DNA of 64,000 nt, taken from CAVVDT01 sp963747005 (lineage in GTDB: Bacteria > Pseudomonadota > Alphaproteobacteria > Rhizobiales > Aestuariivirgaceae). The stretch covers positions 620,001 to 684,000 of the forward strand of contig CAVVDT010000008.1 of assembly GCA_963747005.1 (NCBI GenBank). Direction: 5' to 3'. Positions 25,055 through 34,143 of the stretch are shown piece after piece. Every line of letters starts with the position of its first letter. The stretch's first letter is position 1. Made by a program: the position numbers and the translations under genes. The notes under the pieces were generated by a model. That model did no database searches, was not told the origin of the DNA, and saw only the letters and a list, made by a program, of their open reading frames with translations.

Positions 25055-25843
25055 ATGAGCAACGAGGAGAAAGAGGCCGCCGGGGGCACCGCGCCGGAGA
25101 CCGTGAACTTCGGTTTCCGCCCCGTCGGGGCCGACGCCAAGCAGGGGCTGGTGAACGAGGTGTTCGCCAGCGTCGCTGAGCGCTACGACCAGATGAACGA
25201 CCTCATGTCGGGGGGACTCCACCGGCTGTGGAAGGATGATTTTGTCGCCATGCTGAACCCGCCGAAGGGCCCTCGCCCCTTCAAGGTGCTCGACGTGGCG
25301 GGCGGCACCGGCGACATCGCCCAGCGCATCGTCAGGCAGGGCGGGCCCGCCACCCGCGTGACGGTTGCCGACATTTCGGCGGAAATGATCGCCGAAGGCC
25401 GTCGCCGGGCCGACCGGGAACGGTTCGCCGGCCACCTCGATTTCACCGTCGCCAATGCCGAGGCGCTGCCGTTTCCCGACAAAAGTTTCGATGCCTATAC
25501 CATCGCCTTCGGCATCCGCAACGTCACCCATATCGACAAGGCGCTTGAGGAGGCTTTCCGGGTGCTGAAGCCGGGCGGGCGTTTCCTCTGCCTGGAATTC
25601 TCGCACGTCGACGTGCCGGGTCTGAAGGCGCTCTATGATCTCTATTCCTTCACCGCCATTCCCGCCGTCGGCAAGGTGGTGACCGGCGACGGCGCCGCCT
25701 ACCGCTATCTGGTGGAAAGCATCCGCACCTTTCCCGATGCCAAGAAATTTGCCGCCATGATCGAGGAGGCCGGCTTTTCGCGCGTCACGCACCGCGCTCT
25801 TTCAGGCGGCGTCGTCGCCATTCACTCGGGCTGGCGGATATAG
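25055..25843 (+). CDS. ubiE: Ubiquinone/menaquinone C-methyltransferase UbiE
   Basis: A 262-residue SAM-dependent methyltransferase that C-methylates the demethoxy-ubiquinone ring. The SAM-binding motif LDVAGGTGDIAQR, the FGIRNVTHID segment and the family signature RYDQMNDLMSGGLHRLWK are all present. The frame is open far upstream on the antisense of mutM, but conservation begins at the ATG at 25055. It heads a same-strand series ubiE-ubiB-coaBC-dut-moeB-like; ubiB starts five bases after its stop. Confidence 0.96.
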   Translation: MSNEEKEAAGGTAPETVNFGFRPVGADAKQGLVNEVFASVAERYDQMNDLMSGGLHRLWKDDFVAMLNPPKGPRPFKVLDVAGGTGDIAQRIVRQGGPATRVTVADISAEMIAEGRRRADRERFAGHLDFTVANAEALPFPDKSFDAYTIAFGIRNVTHIDKALEEAFRVLKPGGRFLCLEFSHVDVPGLKALYDLYSFTAIPAVGKVVTGDGAAYRYLVESIRTFPDAKKFAAMIEEAGFSRVTHRALSGGVVAIHSGWRI

Positions 25844-25848
25844 CCCCC

Positions 25849-27432
25849 ATGCTGCGCTCGCTCGGCCAACTCTCGCGGCTTGCCCGCGCCGGACTGGTGC
25901 TGTTGCGCCACGACGTGCTGCCGCCGCCCGAGGTGATGGGCGAACTGCCGGCACCCGCCCGTTTCGCCCTCAGGGCCGGCCGCCTGGTTGCCGGGCGGCC
26001 GCGCAAGTCGACCGGCAATCCGGTGGTCGATGCCCTGACCGAGCTGGGCCCTTCCTACATCAAGCTCGGCCAGTTCCTCGCCACCCGCCCCGATATCGTC
26101 GGGCGCGACATGGCGCAAAGCCTCATGGCATTGCAGGACCGCCTGCCGCCATTCCCGCAAGATCAGGCGCTGGCCGAGATCCGCGCCGGGCTCGGCGAGG
26201 ACGCCGAGAAGGTTTTTGCCGAATTCGGTTCGCCGGTGGCGGCAGCCTCGATCGCCCAGGTGCACAAGGCCACGACGCGCGAGGCGGACGGACCGGGCCG
26301 GGCGGTGGCGGTGAAGGTGTTGCGGCCCGGCATCGAAAGGCGCTTTCAGCGCGACCTCGATGCTTTCTTCCTCGCCGCCCGCATGATGGAGCGCTGGCAT
26401 CCGCCGTCGCGCCGCCTCAGGCCGGTCGATGCGGTGGGCACGCTCGCCCGCTCGGTGGCGCTGGAGATGGACCTGCGCATGGAAGCCGCTGCCATGTCGG
26501 AAATGGCCGGCAACACGAAGAAGGATGCGGGCTTTCGCATCCCCGCCGTCGACTGGCAGCGCACCAGCCGCCGGGTGCTGACGTGCGAATGGATCGACGC
26601 CATTCCGCTGGCCGACGTCGATGCCCTCAAAGGCGCCGGCGTCGATCTCGTACGGCTCGGCGACACCATCATCCAGTCGTTCCTGCGCCATGCCATCCGC
26701 GACGGCTTCTTCCATGCCGACATGCATCAGGGAAATCTCTTCGCCGATCGTGACGGCACGCTGATCGCGGTCGATTTCGGCATCATGGGCCGGCTCGGCT
26801 TCAAGGACCGCCGCTTCCTCGCCGAAATCCTCTACGGCTTCATCACCCGCAATTATCAAAGAGTGTCGGAGGTGCATTTCGAGGCCGGCTATGTGCCCGG
26901 CATCGAGGACCCGGCGGTCTTCGCCCAGGCCCTGCGCTCCATCGGCGAGCCGCTGATGGACCGCGAGGCGGAAGAGATCTCCATGGCGCGTCTGTTGTCG
27001 CAGCTCTTCCAGGTGACCGAGCGCTTCAACATGCGCACCCAGCCGCAGCTTTTGTTGCTGCAAAAGACCATGGTGGTGGTGGAGGGCGTGGCGCGCAGCC
27101 TCAATCCGCGCCTCAACATGTGGGTGACGGCCGAACCCGTTGTGCGCGGCTGGATCGAGGAAAAGCTCGGACCGCAAGGCCGCATCGAGGAGGCGGCTGA
27201 AGGCGCCATGGCCATCGGGCGGCTGGCGGGAGCCCTGCCGGAAGTGCTTGCCGAGGCCCAGCGCACCGCCCATATGCTGGCCCAGATGGCCGACACCGGC
27301 GGCATCCGCCTCGACCAGGCGACCACCGAGGCGCTGGCCGCCGCGCAAGGCCGCGAGGGTCGTGGCAGCCGCATCGCCTTGTGGACCGGGGCGCTGGCGC
27401 TGGTGGCGATCGCCGTGGCGCTGTTGTGGTAG
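25849..27432 (+). CDS. ubiB: UbiB, atypical kinase required for ubiquinone synthesis
   Basis: A 527-residue ABC1/ADCK/UbiB-family protein kinase-like ATPase needed for ubiquinone biosynthesis. It shows the invariant KxGQ motif (YIKLGQFLATRPDIVG, about 65-80), the alanine-rich nucleotide loop PVAAASIAQVHKA, the ion-binding HADMHQGNLF and VDFGIMGRL. The C-terminus ends in a hydrophobic helix (TGALALVAIAVALLW), consistent with inner-membrane anchoring. It is immediately downstream of ubiE, probably in one transcript. Confidence 0.95.
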   Translation: MLRSLGQLSRLARAGLVLLRHDVLPPPEVMGELPAPARFALRAGRLVAGRPRKSTGNPVVDALTELGPSYIKLGQFLATRPDIVGRDMAQSLMALQDRLPPFPQDQALAEIRAGLGEDAEKVFAEFGSPVAAASIAQVHKATTREADGPGRAVAVKVLRPGIERRFQRDLDAFFLAARMMERWHPPSRRLRPVDAVGTLARSVALEMDLRMEAAAMSEMAGNTKKDAGFRIPAVDWQRTSRRVLTCEWIDAIPLADVDALKGAGVDLVRLGDTIIQSFLRHAIRDGFFHADMHQGNLFADRDGTLIAVDFGIMGRLGFKDRRFLAEILYGFITRNYQRVSEVHFEAGYVPGIEDPAVFAQALRSIGEPLMDREAEEISMARLLSQLFQVTERFNMRTQPQLLLLQKTMVVVEGVARSLNPRLNMWVTAEPVVRGWIEEKLGPQGRIEEAAEGAMAIGRLAGALPEVLAEAQRTAHMLAQMADTGGIRLDQATTEALAAAQGREGRGSRIALWTGALALVAIAVALLW

Positions 27433-27523
27433 GAGGCGGACCGGTGGAAACCATGACCGCCGGCAAGGGCTTCGCGACGGGCATCGCGGATGCGATAATG
27501 GCTCGTCTCAAGGAAACGGTCAG

Positions 27524-28753
27524 ATGAACGCGCTTGCGGGCAGGACGATTCTTCTCATTGTCGGTGGCGGCATCGCCGCCTACAAGGCGCTGGAACTCGT
27601 CCGCGAACTGAAGAAGCGGGGCGGCAGCGTCAACGCCATCCTGACCAAGGCAGGCGCCGAGTTCGTGACGCCGCTGTCGGTATCGGCGCTGGCCGGCTCG
27701 CCCGTCCACACCGAGCTGTTCGACCTGACGCAGGAAGCCGAGATGGGCCACATCGAATTTTCCCGCGCCGCCGACCTCGTGGTGGTGGCACCGGCCACCG
27801 CCAACCTGATGGCGAAGATGGTGGCCGGCATCGCCGATGACCTCGCCACCACCACGCTGCTCGCCACCGACAAGCCGGTGATGATCGCACCGGCCATGAA
27901 TGTCAGGATGTGGCTGCATGCGGCCACGCAGGCCAACCTCGCGATGCTCACGAGTCGCGGCGTCTCCGTTGTCGGTCCCGACAACGGCGACATGGCCTGC
28001 GGCGAATACGGGCCCGGTCGCCTTGCCGAACCGCGCGTCATCGCCGATGCCGTCGAGGCGGCCCTTGCCCCTGCCGGCGACCTGCCGCTGAAGGGTAAAA
28101 AGGTCATCATCACCGCCGGACCGACCCACGAACCCATCGATCCGGTGCGCTATATCGCCAACCGCTCTTCCGGCCGCCAGGGCTACGCGCTGGCCGAGGC
28201 CGCCCGCGATCTGGGCGCCCGCACCATCCTCATTTCCGGCCCGGTCGGGCTCGATGTGCCGTCCGGCATGGAAGTGCAACCGGTCGAGACGGCGGCCGAG
28301 ATGCTGGAGGCGACCTCGGCGGAGCTGCCCGCCGACATCGCCATCTTCGCCGCCGCCGTCGCCGACTGGCGGGTGGCGGGCGCCTATGACCACAAACTGA
28401 AGAAGGACGCGCAAGGCACTCCGCCCGACCTCAGGCTCGTACCCAATCCGGATATCCTCAAGACCGTCGCCCACCTGAAAGCCGGCCGCCCGGCGTTGGT
28501 GGTGGGCTTTGCGGCGGAGACCGAAAATATTATCGACAATGCCAGGGCGAAACTTCAGGCCAAGGGCTGCGACCTGATCGTTGCCAACGATGTCTCGACG
28601 GCAAGCGGTGTGATGGGGGGCCAGCGCAACCGGGTGCATCTGGTGACGCGGGGCGGCGTCGAAAGCTGGCCCGATCTCGACAAGCGTGAGGTGGCGGTTC
28701 GGCTGATGCGTCATCTGGCCGGCCTGTTGGCGCAAGGGAAAGCCGCGCCGTGA
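27524..28753 (+). CDS. coaBC: Bifunctional phosphopantothenoylcysteine decarboxylase/synthetase
   Basis: A 409-residue fusion enzyme for two steps of coenzyme A synthesis. The CoaC half (1-190) is a flavoprotein with the catalytic histidine in MGHIEFSRAADL, the PAMNVRMW motif and the active cysteine in GDMACGEYGPGRL. The CoaB half (about 195-400) ligates cysteine to phosphopantothenate using CTP and shows ITAGPTHEPIDPVRYIANRS. The ATG at 27524 is preceded by AAGGAAA. It is in the ubiE-ubiB-coaBC-dut series; its stop overlaps the dut start by four bases. Confidence 0.95.
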   Translation: MNALAGRTILLIVGGGIAAYKALELVRELKKRGGSVNAILTKAGAEFVTPLSVSALAGSPVHTELFDLTQEAEMGHIEFSRAADLVVVAPATANLMAKMVAGIADDLATTTLLATDKPVMIAPAMNVRMWLHAATQANLAMLTSRGVSVVGPDNGDMACGEYGPGRLAEPRVIADAVEAALAPAGDLPLKGKKVIITAGPTHEPIDPVRYIANRSSGRQGYALAEAARDLGARTILISGPVGLDVPSGMEVQPVETAAEMLEATSAELPADIAIFAAAVADWRVAGAYDHKLKKDAQGTPPDLRLVPNPDILKTVAHLKAGRPALVVGFAAETENIIDNARAKLQAKGCDLIVANDVSTASGVMGGQRNRVHLVTRGGVESWPDLDKREVAVRLMRHLAGLLAQGKAAP

Positions 28754-29208
28754 GCCCGGTCGCCGTCGCCATCAAGCGCCTGCCGCATGGCCACGGGTTG
28801 CCGCTGCCGGCCTATGAAAGCGCCGCGGCCGCCGGCATGGATTTGCGCGCCGCGCTGGGCGAGGGCGAGACGGTTTCTCTTGCACCCGGCGCCCGCGCTC
28901 TGGTGCCCACCGGCATCGCCATCGCCTTGCCTCCGGGCTTTGAGGCGCAGGTGCGCCCGCGCTCGGGGCTGGCGGTGAAACATGGGCTGACCTGCCTCAA
29001 CAGCCCCGGCACCATCGATGCCGACTATCGCGGCGAGATCAAGGTGATCCTCGTCAATCACGGCGGCGAGCCGGTCAGCATCGCCCGCGGCGAGCGCATC
29101 GCCCAGCTTGTGGTGGCGCCCGTCGTGCAGGCTGAATGGCGTGAAGTCGAAAGTCTCGACGATACCCGGCGCGGCGCCGGCGGCTTCGGCTCGTCGGGAA
29201 CCGCGTGA
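28750..29208 (+). CDS. dut: Deoxyuridine 5'-triphosphate nucleotidohydrolase
   Basis: A 152-residue trimeric dUTPase that removes dUTP and yields dUMP for thymidylate synthesis. Conserved motifs are AGMDLRAAL, PRSGLAVKHGLTCLNSPGTI (motif 3 includes the uracil-binding loop), GERIAQLVVAP and the C-terminal GGFGSSG that closes the active site. The GTG start overlaps the coaBC stop (GTGA), a sign of translational coupling. Confidence 0.96.
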   Translation: MSPVAVAIKRLPHGHGLPLPAYESAAAAGMDLRAALGEGETVSLAPGARALVPTGIAIALPPGFEAQVRPRSGLAVKHGLTCLNSPGTIDADYRGEIKVILVNHGGEPVSIARGERIAQLVVAPVVQAEWREVESLDDTRRGAGGFGSSGTA

Positions 29209-29217
29209 GACCAGGCC

Positions 29218-30036
29218 ATGGCGCTCGAACCGGCAGAACTTGAACGCTATGCCCGCCACATCCTGTTGAAGGAGATCGGCGGCCCCGGTCAGGAAGCCTT
29301 GCGCACCGCCCGCGTGCTGGTGATCGGGGCGGGCGGCCTCGGGGCGCCGGCGCTCATGTACATGGCGGCCGCCGGTATCGGCACCCTCGGCGTCATCGAC
29401 AACGACCGGGTGTCACTCTCCAACCTGCAACGCCAGATCATCCACGATACCGACGCCGTGGGCGAGCTGAAGACCCAAAGCGCCGCCACGAGCCTCCACC
29501 GCATAAACCCGCATGTGGTGATCGAGCAGCACCCGGTTCGCCTCGATGCCGGCAACGCCATGGCGATCATCTCAGCCTATGACCTCGTGGTCGACGGATC
29601 GGACAATTTCGCCACCCGTTTCCTGGTTTCCGATGCCTGCTTCTTTGCCGCAAAGACGCTGGTCTCGGCCGCCGTCGGCCAGTTCGACGGGCAGATATCG
29701 ACCTTCAAGCCGCATCTGACCGGCCCCGATGGGGAAAAGCTCCCGACCTATCGCTGCCTGCATCCCGTGGCGCCGGAGCCCGGATCGGTGCCGACCTGCG
29801 AGGAAGCCGGCATCATCGGCGCGCTCACCGGCATCATCGGTTCGATGCAGGCGCTGGAGGCGATCAAGGAACTGACCGGCGCCGGCGACAGCCTGGCCGG
29901 GCGGCTCATCATCTATGACGGCCTGTCGGCGCGCATGATGACCGTGCGCCTCAACTGGGACCCCACCAACCCGCTCACCGGCGACAATCCGACCATCCGC
30001 GACCTGTCGGTGCACGCAGCGGGGGGTGAGGGGTGA
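29218..30036 (+). CDS. MoeB/ThiF-type sulfur-carrier adenylyltransferase lacking the zinc cysteines
   Basis: A 272-residue E1-like enzyme that adenylates the C-terminus of a sulfur-carrier protein (MoaD or ThiS). The nucleotide-binding GAGGLGAP is at about 38-45, the R-finger region follows, and the catalytic cysteine is C194 in VPTCEEAG. Of the four zinc cysteines of E. coli MoeB only one (C180, TYRC) is left; the second CxxC pair is replaced by NWDPTNPLTG. No rhodanese domain follows. This variant is, from memory, usual in alphaproteobacteria. It starts ten bases after dut. MoeB is the likeliest role, ThiF the alternative. Confidence 0.85.
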   Translation: MALEPAELERYARHILLKEIGGPGQEALRTARVLVIGAGGLGAPALMYMAAAGIGTLGVIDNDRVSLSNLQRQIIHDTDAVGELKTQSAATSLHRINPHVVIEQHPVRLDAGNAMAIISAYDLVVDGSDNFATRFLVSDACFFAAKTLVSAAVGQFDGQISTFKPHLTGPDGEKLPTYRCLHPVAPEPGSVPTCEEAGIIGALTGIIGSMQALEAIKELTGAGDSLAGRLIIYDGLSARMMTVRLNWDPTNPLTGDNPTIRDLSVHAAGGEG

Positions 30037-30071
30037 GGGGCGGCTCGCCGCGCTCGACAAAACTTCCCAAT

Positions 30072-30102
30072 CGTCACTCCGGGACTTGAGCCCGCCATGA
30101 CG
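30072..30102. repeat. Single palindromic repeat between convergent genes
   Basis: CGTCACTCCGGG and, inverted, CCCGCCATGACG flank a seven-base loop. The ends resemble the arms of the paired elements at 2659 and 34144. It lies between the convergent MoeB-like and adenosine kinase genes and may serve both as terminator. Confidence 0.5.
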
Positions 30103-30131
30103 ATGAATGAAGCGACGGGTGTCAGGCAGTC

Positions 30132-31127
30132 TCAGGCGAGGCCGGCTTCGGTGGCGAGCCTGGCCAGCGATTTCTCCGGCCGGGCGCCGATGTGCGACAA
30201 CACTTCCGCCGCCGCCAGCGAACCGAGGCGGGCGCTTTCCACCACCCCGCGCCCGCGCGCCAGCCCGTGCAGGAAGCCGGCGGCATAAAGATCGCCGGCG
30301 CCGGTGGCATCGACCACCCGCGGGATCTTCACCGCTTCGACCACATGCACCTCATCGCCCGCCACCACGACGCTGCCGGCGGCCGACCGGGTGAGCGCCG
30401 CCAGCCGGCAATCATGGCGCACCGCCTGCAGCGCATCGTCGAACGTCGATGTTTCATAAAGCGACTTGATCTCCGCCTCGTTGGCAAAGACGATGTCCAC
30501 CTCCTCGCGGATGAGGTCGAGAAAGCTGGCGCGATGGCGCTCGACGCAAAAGGCATCCGACAGGGTGAGTGCCACCTGGCGACCATGCCCGCGGGCGAGG
30601 CGCGCGGCCCGCTTGAAGGCGTCCTTGGCCGCCGGCGGGTCCCACAGATAGCCCTCCAGATAGATGATGCCGGCATCGGCGATCACCTTTTCATCGATGT
30701 CGTCGACGCCGAGCCCCACCGAGGCCCCGAGGAAGGTCGACATGGAGCGCTCGCCGTCCGGGCTCACCATCACCAGGCAGCGCGCCGTCGCCGGCCCGCT
30801 GGTCGCAGGCCTCGTCTGGAAGGAAACGCCGAGCGCGGTGATGTCGTGACGGAACACCTGGCCGAGCTGGTCGTCCCGCACCTTGCCGATATAGGCGGCG
30901 GGACTGCCGAAGGCGGCAAGGCCGGCGATGGTGTTGGCGGCCGATCCGCCGGAAATTTCCACCGCCTGCGGCATGGTGTCGTAAAGGGCGGTGGCGCGCG
31001 CCTCGTCGATCAGCGTCATGGCGCCGCGGGCGATGTCGTGGGTCGCAAGGAAGCCGTCTTCGACGCGCGACAGCACATCGACGATGGCATTGCCGATACC
31101 GGCGACGGCAAAGCGCGGCTCATCCAT
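30132..31127 (-). CDS. Adenosine kinase, PfkB family
   Basis: A 331-residue ribokinase-family sugar kinase. The N-terminal glycine-rich GGSAANT motif (about 60) and the C-terminal anion-hole signature DATGAGDLYAAGFLHG are complete. The sequence best fits bacterial adenosine kinase, which makes AMP from adenosine and ATP; other nucleoside or sugar specificity cannot be excluded. The ATG at 31127 has AGAGGAA about eight bases upstream; the longer upstream frame is low-complexity and not conserved. Confidence 0.85.
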   Translation of the reverse strand: MDEPRFAVAGIGNAIVDVLSRVEDGFLATHDIARGAMTLIDEARATALYDTMPQAVEISGGSAANTIAGLAAFGSPAAYIGKVRDDQLGQVFRHDITALGVSFQTRPATSGPATARCLVMVSPDGERSMSTFLGASVGLGVDDIDEKVIADAGIIYLEGYLWDPPAAKDAFKRAARLARGHGRQVALTLSDAFCVERHRASFLDLIREEVDIVFANEAEIKSLYETSTFDDALQAVRHDCRLAALTRSAAGSVVVAGDEVHVVEAVKIPRVVDATGAGDLYAAGFLHGLARGRGVVESARLGSLAAAEVLSHIGARPEKSLARLATEAGLA

Positions 31128-31271
31128 GAAATATTCCTCTTGCTCGTTGGGGGCTGGTGACGAAGCGGCCGGAGTATAGTGAGGCAAAGATGGGGCGCAA
31201 GGCCCGCCACCGGCTTGCAATGAGACGCCGCGGCGCCTACCTGCAACCCTCTGGTCAAGGAGGCAAGGGCG

Positions 31272-31940
31272 ATGTTTTCTGCAGCGGTACGGGCACTGGG
31301 CGACATGATGTCGCCGGCGCTGCGCGGCGTCCTGTGGAAGGCGTTGGGACTGACGGTGCTGTTGTTCGTGGGGCTGCTGGTGAGCCTCGAAGTGGCGCTG
31401 TCGTGGCTGGTGAACCTGCCCTGGCACTGGCTGTCGACGCTGCTGGAGATTCTCACCGGCCTCGGGCTCTTCGCCGGCTTCATCTTCCTGCTGGGGCCTG
31501 TCACCGCCATGTTCGCCGGCCTGTTTCTCGATGAGATCGCCGATCAGGTCGAGGCCCGGCACTACCCGGGAGAAGCGCCGGGCTCACCGCTTGCCGTCAT
31601 GCCGGCGCTCCTTACCGGCATCCAGTTCGCGCTCATGGTGCTGGCGGTCAACCTGGTGCTGCTGCCGACGTTCTTCTTCGGCATCGGCGCGCTGGCGATG
31701 TGGCTGGCCAACGGTTATCTGCTGGGCCGCGAGTTCTTCGACCTCGTCGCCACCCGCCACATGCCGTCGGCCGAGGCGACAAGACTGCGCAAGGACAACC
31801 CCGGCAGCGTCTTCGCGGCGGGACTCCTGCCGGCGGCCCTCAGTCTCGTGCCGTTCGCCAACTTCTTCACCCCGCTGTTCGCGACCGCCTATTTCTGCCA
31901 CGTCTACCGCCTGGTGCGCGACGGGCGCACGGCGCTATAG
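31272..31940 (+). CDS. EI24/CysZ-family membrane protein
   Basis: A 222-residue integral membrane protein with about four hydrophobic segments (25-55, 60-85, 115-150 and 185-205). The pattern and the FLLGPVTAMFAGLFLDEIAD segment match the EI24/CysZ family. E. coli CysZ is a sulfate permease, but alphaproteobacterial members are mostly uncharacterised and no sulfur-assimilation gene is adjacent. The start has AAGGAGG-like bases (caaggaggcaagggcg) upstream. It converges on nth. Confidence 0.75.
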   Translation: MFSAAVRALGDMMSPALRGVLWKALGLTVLLFVGLLVSLEVALSWLVNLPWHWLSTLLEILTGLGLFAGFIFLLGPVTAMFAGLFLDEIADQVEARHYPGEAPGSPLAVMPALLTGIQFALMVLAVNLVLLPTFFFGIGALAMWLANGYLLGREFFDLVATRHMPSAEATRLRKDNPGSVFAAGLLPAALSLVPFANFFTPLFATAYFCHVYRLVRDGRTAL

Positions 31941-31951
31941 GCAGGCTTGCC

Positions 31952-32602
31952 TCACACGTCCTTGTCGGGCCACAGGCAGATGTCGCGGATGAGGCAGTGG
32001 GCGCAGTCGGGCTTGCGCGCCTTGCACACATAGCGCCCGTGCAGGATGAGCCAGTGATGGGCATGCAGCTTGAAGGCGGCCGGCACCGCCTTCTCCAGTG
32101 CCGCCTCCACCTCGGCCGGGGTCTTCCCCGGTGCCAGGCCGATGCGGTTGCCGATGCGGAAGATGTGGGTGTCGACCGCGATGGTGGGTTCGCCGAAGGC
32201 CGAGTTGAGCACCACGTTGGCGGTCTTGCGGCCCACTCCGGGCAGGGCTTCCAGGGCGGCGCGATCATGCGGCACTTCACCACCGTGGCGCTCGATGAGC
32301 TGGCGGGAAAGCGCCATGACGTTTTTCGCCTTGTTGCGGAAAAGCCCGATGGTCCTGATGTAGCGGGTCAGGCCCTCCTCGCCCAGGGCGACCATTTTCC
32401 GCGGTGTGTCGGCCACCTTGAAGAGGTCCGCCGTCGCCCGGTTGACGCCTTCGTCGGTCGCCTGCGCCGACAGCACCACCGCCACCAGGAGGGTGAAGGT
32501 GTTGACGCTGTGAAGCTCGCCGCGCGGTTCCGGGTTGTGGGCGGCAAAGCGCGAGAAGATTTCGGCGATCTCGTCGGGTTTGAGTTTCTGCCGCCTTGCC
32601 AA
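31952..32602 (-). CDS. nth: Endonuclease III
   Basis: A 216-residue DNA glycosylase/AP lyase acting on oxidised pyrimidines. The helix-hairpin-helix LPGVGRKTANVVL carries the catalytic lysine, and VDTHIFRI supplies the aspartate. The C-terminal [4Fe-4S] loop C-x6-C-x2-C-x5-C (CKARKPDCAHCLIRDIC) is intact. A few residues follow it. The gene is divergent from the DUF2244 gene. Confidence 0.96.
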   Translation of the reverse strand: MARRQKLKPDEIAEIFSRFAAHNPEPRGELHSVNTFTLLVAVVLSAQATDEGVNRATADLFKVADTPRKMVALGEEGLTRYIRTIGLFRNKAKNVMALSRQLIERHGGEVPHDRAALEALPGVGRKTANVVLNSAFGEPTIAVDTHIFRIGNRIGLAPGKTPAEVEAALEKAVPAAFKLHAHHWLILHGRYVCKARKPDCAHCLIRDICLWPDKDV

Positions 32603-32672
32603 GCCTGCCCCTCCGGTGCTGAATTGGGCATCAGCTTCACCATCCGCCAGCGGCCGTCAAGACCTCCCGACC

Positions 32673-33155
32673 ATGAACCCGAGCGAGCCTGAAATCAAAC
32701 CGCACTTCGAGGCCGTCCTGACCCCCAACGAGCCGCTGTCGCCGCTGGGTCTCGGCATCGTCATGTCAATCATCGCCGGCGTCAGCTTTGTTGCCGGTGT
32801 CAGCTTCGTGCTGGCCGGGGCCTGGCCGGTGACCGGCTTTTTCGGCCTCGATGTGTTGCTGGTGTGGTATGCCCTCGTCTCCAGCCGCAACGCCAGCCGG
32901 CGGCGCGAGGACGTGACGATCACCGCCAGCGAGGTGGTGCTGTGCCGGTCTCTGCCCGGCCGCCCGCCGGTGGAACTGCACCTGCCGCGCCTCGGTCTGA
33001 GGGTCGAATTGGAAGACGAGCATGCCGACTTCGCCGGCCGGCTGTTCCTGCGCCGCGGGCGCCAGCGTTTCGAGTTCGGCAGCTTCCTGTCGGAGCCCGA
33101 TCGCCGCAGCCTGGCGGTCGCCCTGTCGAGGGCCCTGGCGGGCGCACACTCCTGA
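32673..33155 (+). CDS. DUF2244 membrane protein
   Basis: A 160-residue protein with two transmembrane helices (about 28-50 and 53-70) followed by a soluble, arginine-rich domain that begins SSRNASRRREDVTITASEVV. This layout matches DUF2244, common in alphaproteobacteria and often near nth or respiratory genes. Function is unknown. The ATG at 32673 is chosen because the helices and the family match start just after it. Confidence 0.8.
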   Translation: MNPSEPEIKPHFEAVLTPNEPLSPLGLGIVMSIIAGVSFVAGVSFVLAGAWPVTGFFGLDVLLVWYALVSSRNASRRREDVTITASEVVLCRSLPGRPPVELHLPRLGLRVELEDEHADFAGRLFLRRGRQRFEFGSFLSEPDRRSLAVALSRALAGAHS

Positions 33156-33220
33156 GCGCGCAAGTTTCGGGTGGCAATGGCGTCGGTGCGAACCTAATTT
33201 GGGCGCCATCCGAAATTCCG

Positions 33221-34132
33221 ATGGTGACTGCCATGATGACCTCTGCCTTCAATCTGTCCGCCCCCGCCGAACTGGCGACCCGCGACATCGGCGCGCCTGG
33301 CGACTACGATACGGTGCGCCGGGCGCTTGAATTCATCTATGCCAACTGGCGCGACCAGCCCGCCCTCGAGCGGGTGGCCGACCATGTGGGCCTCAGCCCG
33401 TTCCATCTGCAGCGCGTCTTTACCCGCTGGGCGGGCCTCAGCCCCAAGGCCTTCCTGCAGGCCATCACCCTCGATCATGCCCGCGCCATGCTGCGCGCCT
33501 CGGCCTCGGTCCTCGACACCGCCTATGAAACCGGCCTGTCGGGACCCGGCCGCCTGCACGACCTGTTCGTTACCCACGACGCCATGTCGCCGGGCATCTA
33601 CAAGGCCAGGGGCGAGGGCCTGGAAATCCGCTACGGCCTGCATGCGTGCCCGTTCGGCATGGCCGTGGTGATGATCACCGCCGAAGGCCTCGCCGGTCTC
33701 GCCTTTGCCGATGCCGGCAAGGAAGAAGCGAGCCTCGCCGACATGATGGGGCGCTGGCCGAAGGCCGGATACGTGCACGATCAGGAAGCGACCGCGCCCT
33801 ATGCGGCCCGCATCTTCGACACGCGCCGCTGGAACCAGAGCGAGCCCTTGCGGGTGGTGTTCATCGGCACCGACTTCGAGATCAGGGTGTGGGAGACGCT
33901 GCTGCACATTCCGCTGGGCGCGGCCTCGACCTATTCCGACATCGCGGCGCATCTCGACAAGCCATCGGCAGCCCGAGCCGTGGGCACGGCGGTGGGCAAG
34001 AACCCCATCTCCTTCGTGGTGCCCTGCCACCGGGTGCTCGGCAAGTCGGGCGATCTGTGCGGCTATCACTGGGGCCTGACGCGCAAGCGCGCCATCCTCG
34101 GCTGGGAGGCGGGCCTCGCCAATGCGGCGTGA
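33221..34132 (+). CDS. Ada-like methylated-DNA-protein-cysteine methyltransferase without the N-terminal zinc domain
   Basis: A 303-residue fusion of an AraC-type helix-turn-helix domain (about 30-130) and an O6-alkylguanine-DNA alkyltransferase domain (about 135-300). The acceptor cysteine is C269 in the invariant VVPCHRVLG. It lacks the N-terminal Ada domain that takes methyl groups from phosphotriesters and switches E. coli Ada into an activator. It can therefore repair O6-methylguanine but should not sense methylphosphotriesters in the same way. ATGs at 33233 and 33236 are alternative starts. It is 65 bases downstream of the DUF2244 gene. Confidence 0.9.
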   Translation: MVTAMMTSAFNLSAPAELATRDIGAPGDYDTVRRALEFIYANWRDQPALERVADHVGLSPFHLQRVFTRWAGLSPKAFLQAITLDHARAMLRASASVLDTAYETGLSGPGRLHDLFVTHDAMSPGIYKARGEGLEIRYGLHACPFGMAVVMITAEGLAGLAFADAGKEEASLADMMGRWPKAGYVHDQEATAPYAARIFDTRRWNQSEPLRVVFIGTDFEIRVWETLLHIPLGAASTYSDIAAHLDKPSAARAVGTAVGKNPISFVVPCHRVLGKSGDLCGYHWGLTRKRAILGWEAGLANAA

Positions 34133-34143
34133 ACCAATGCGCC

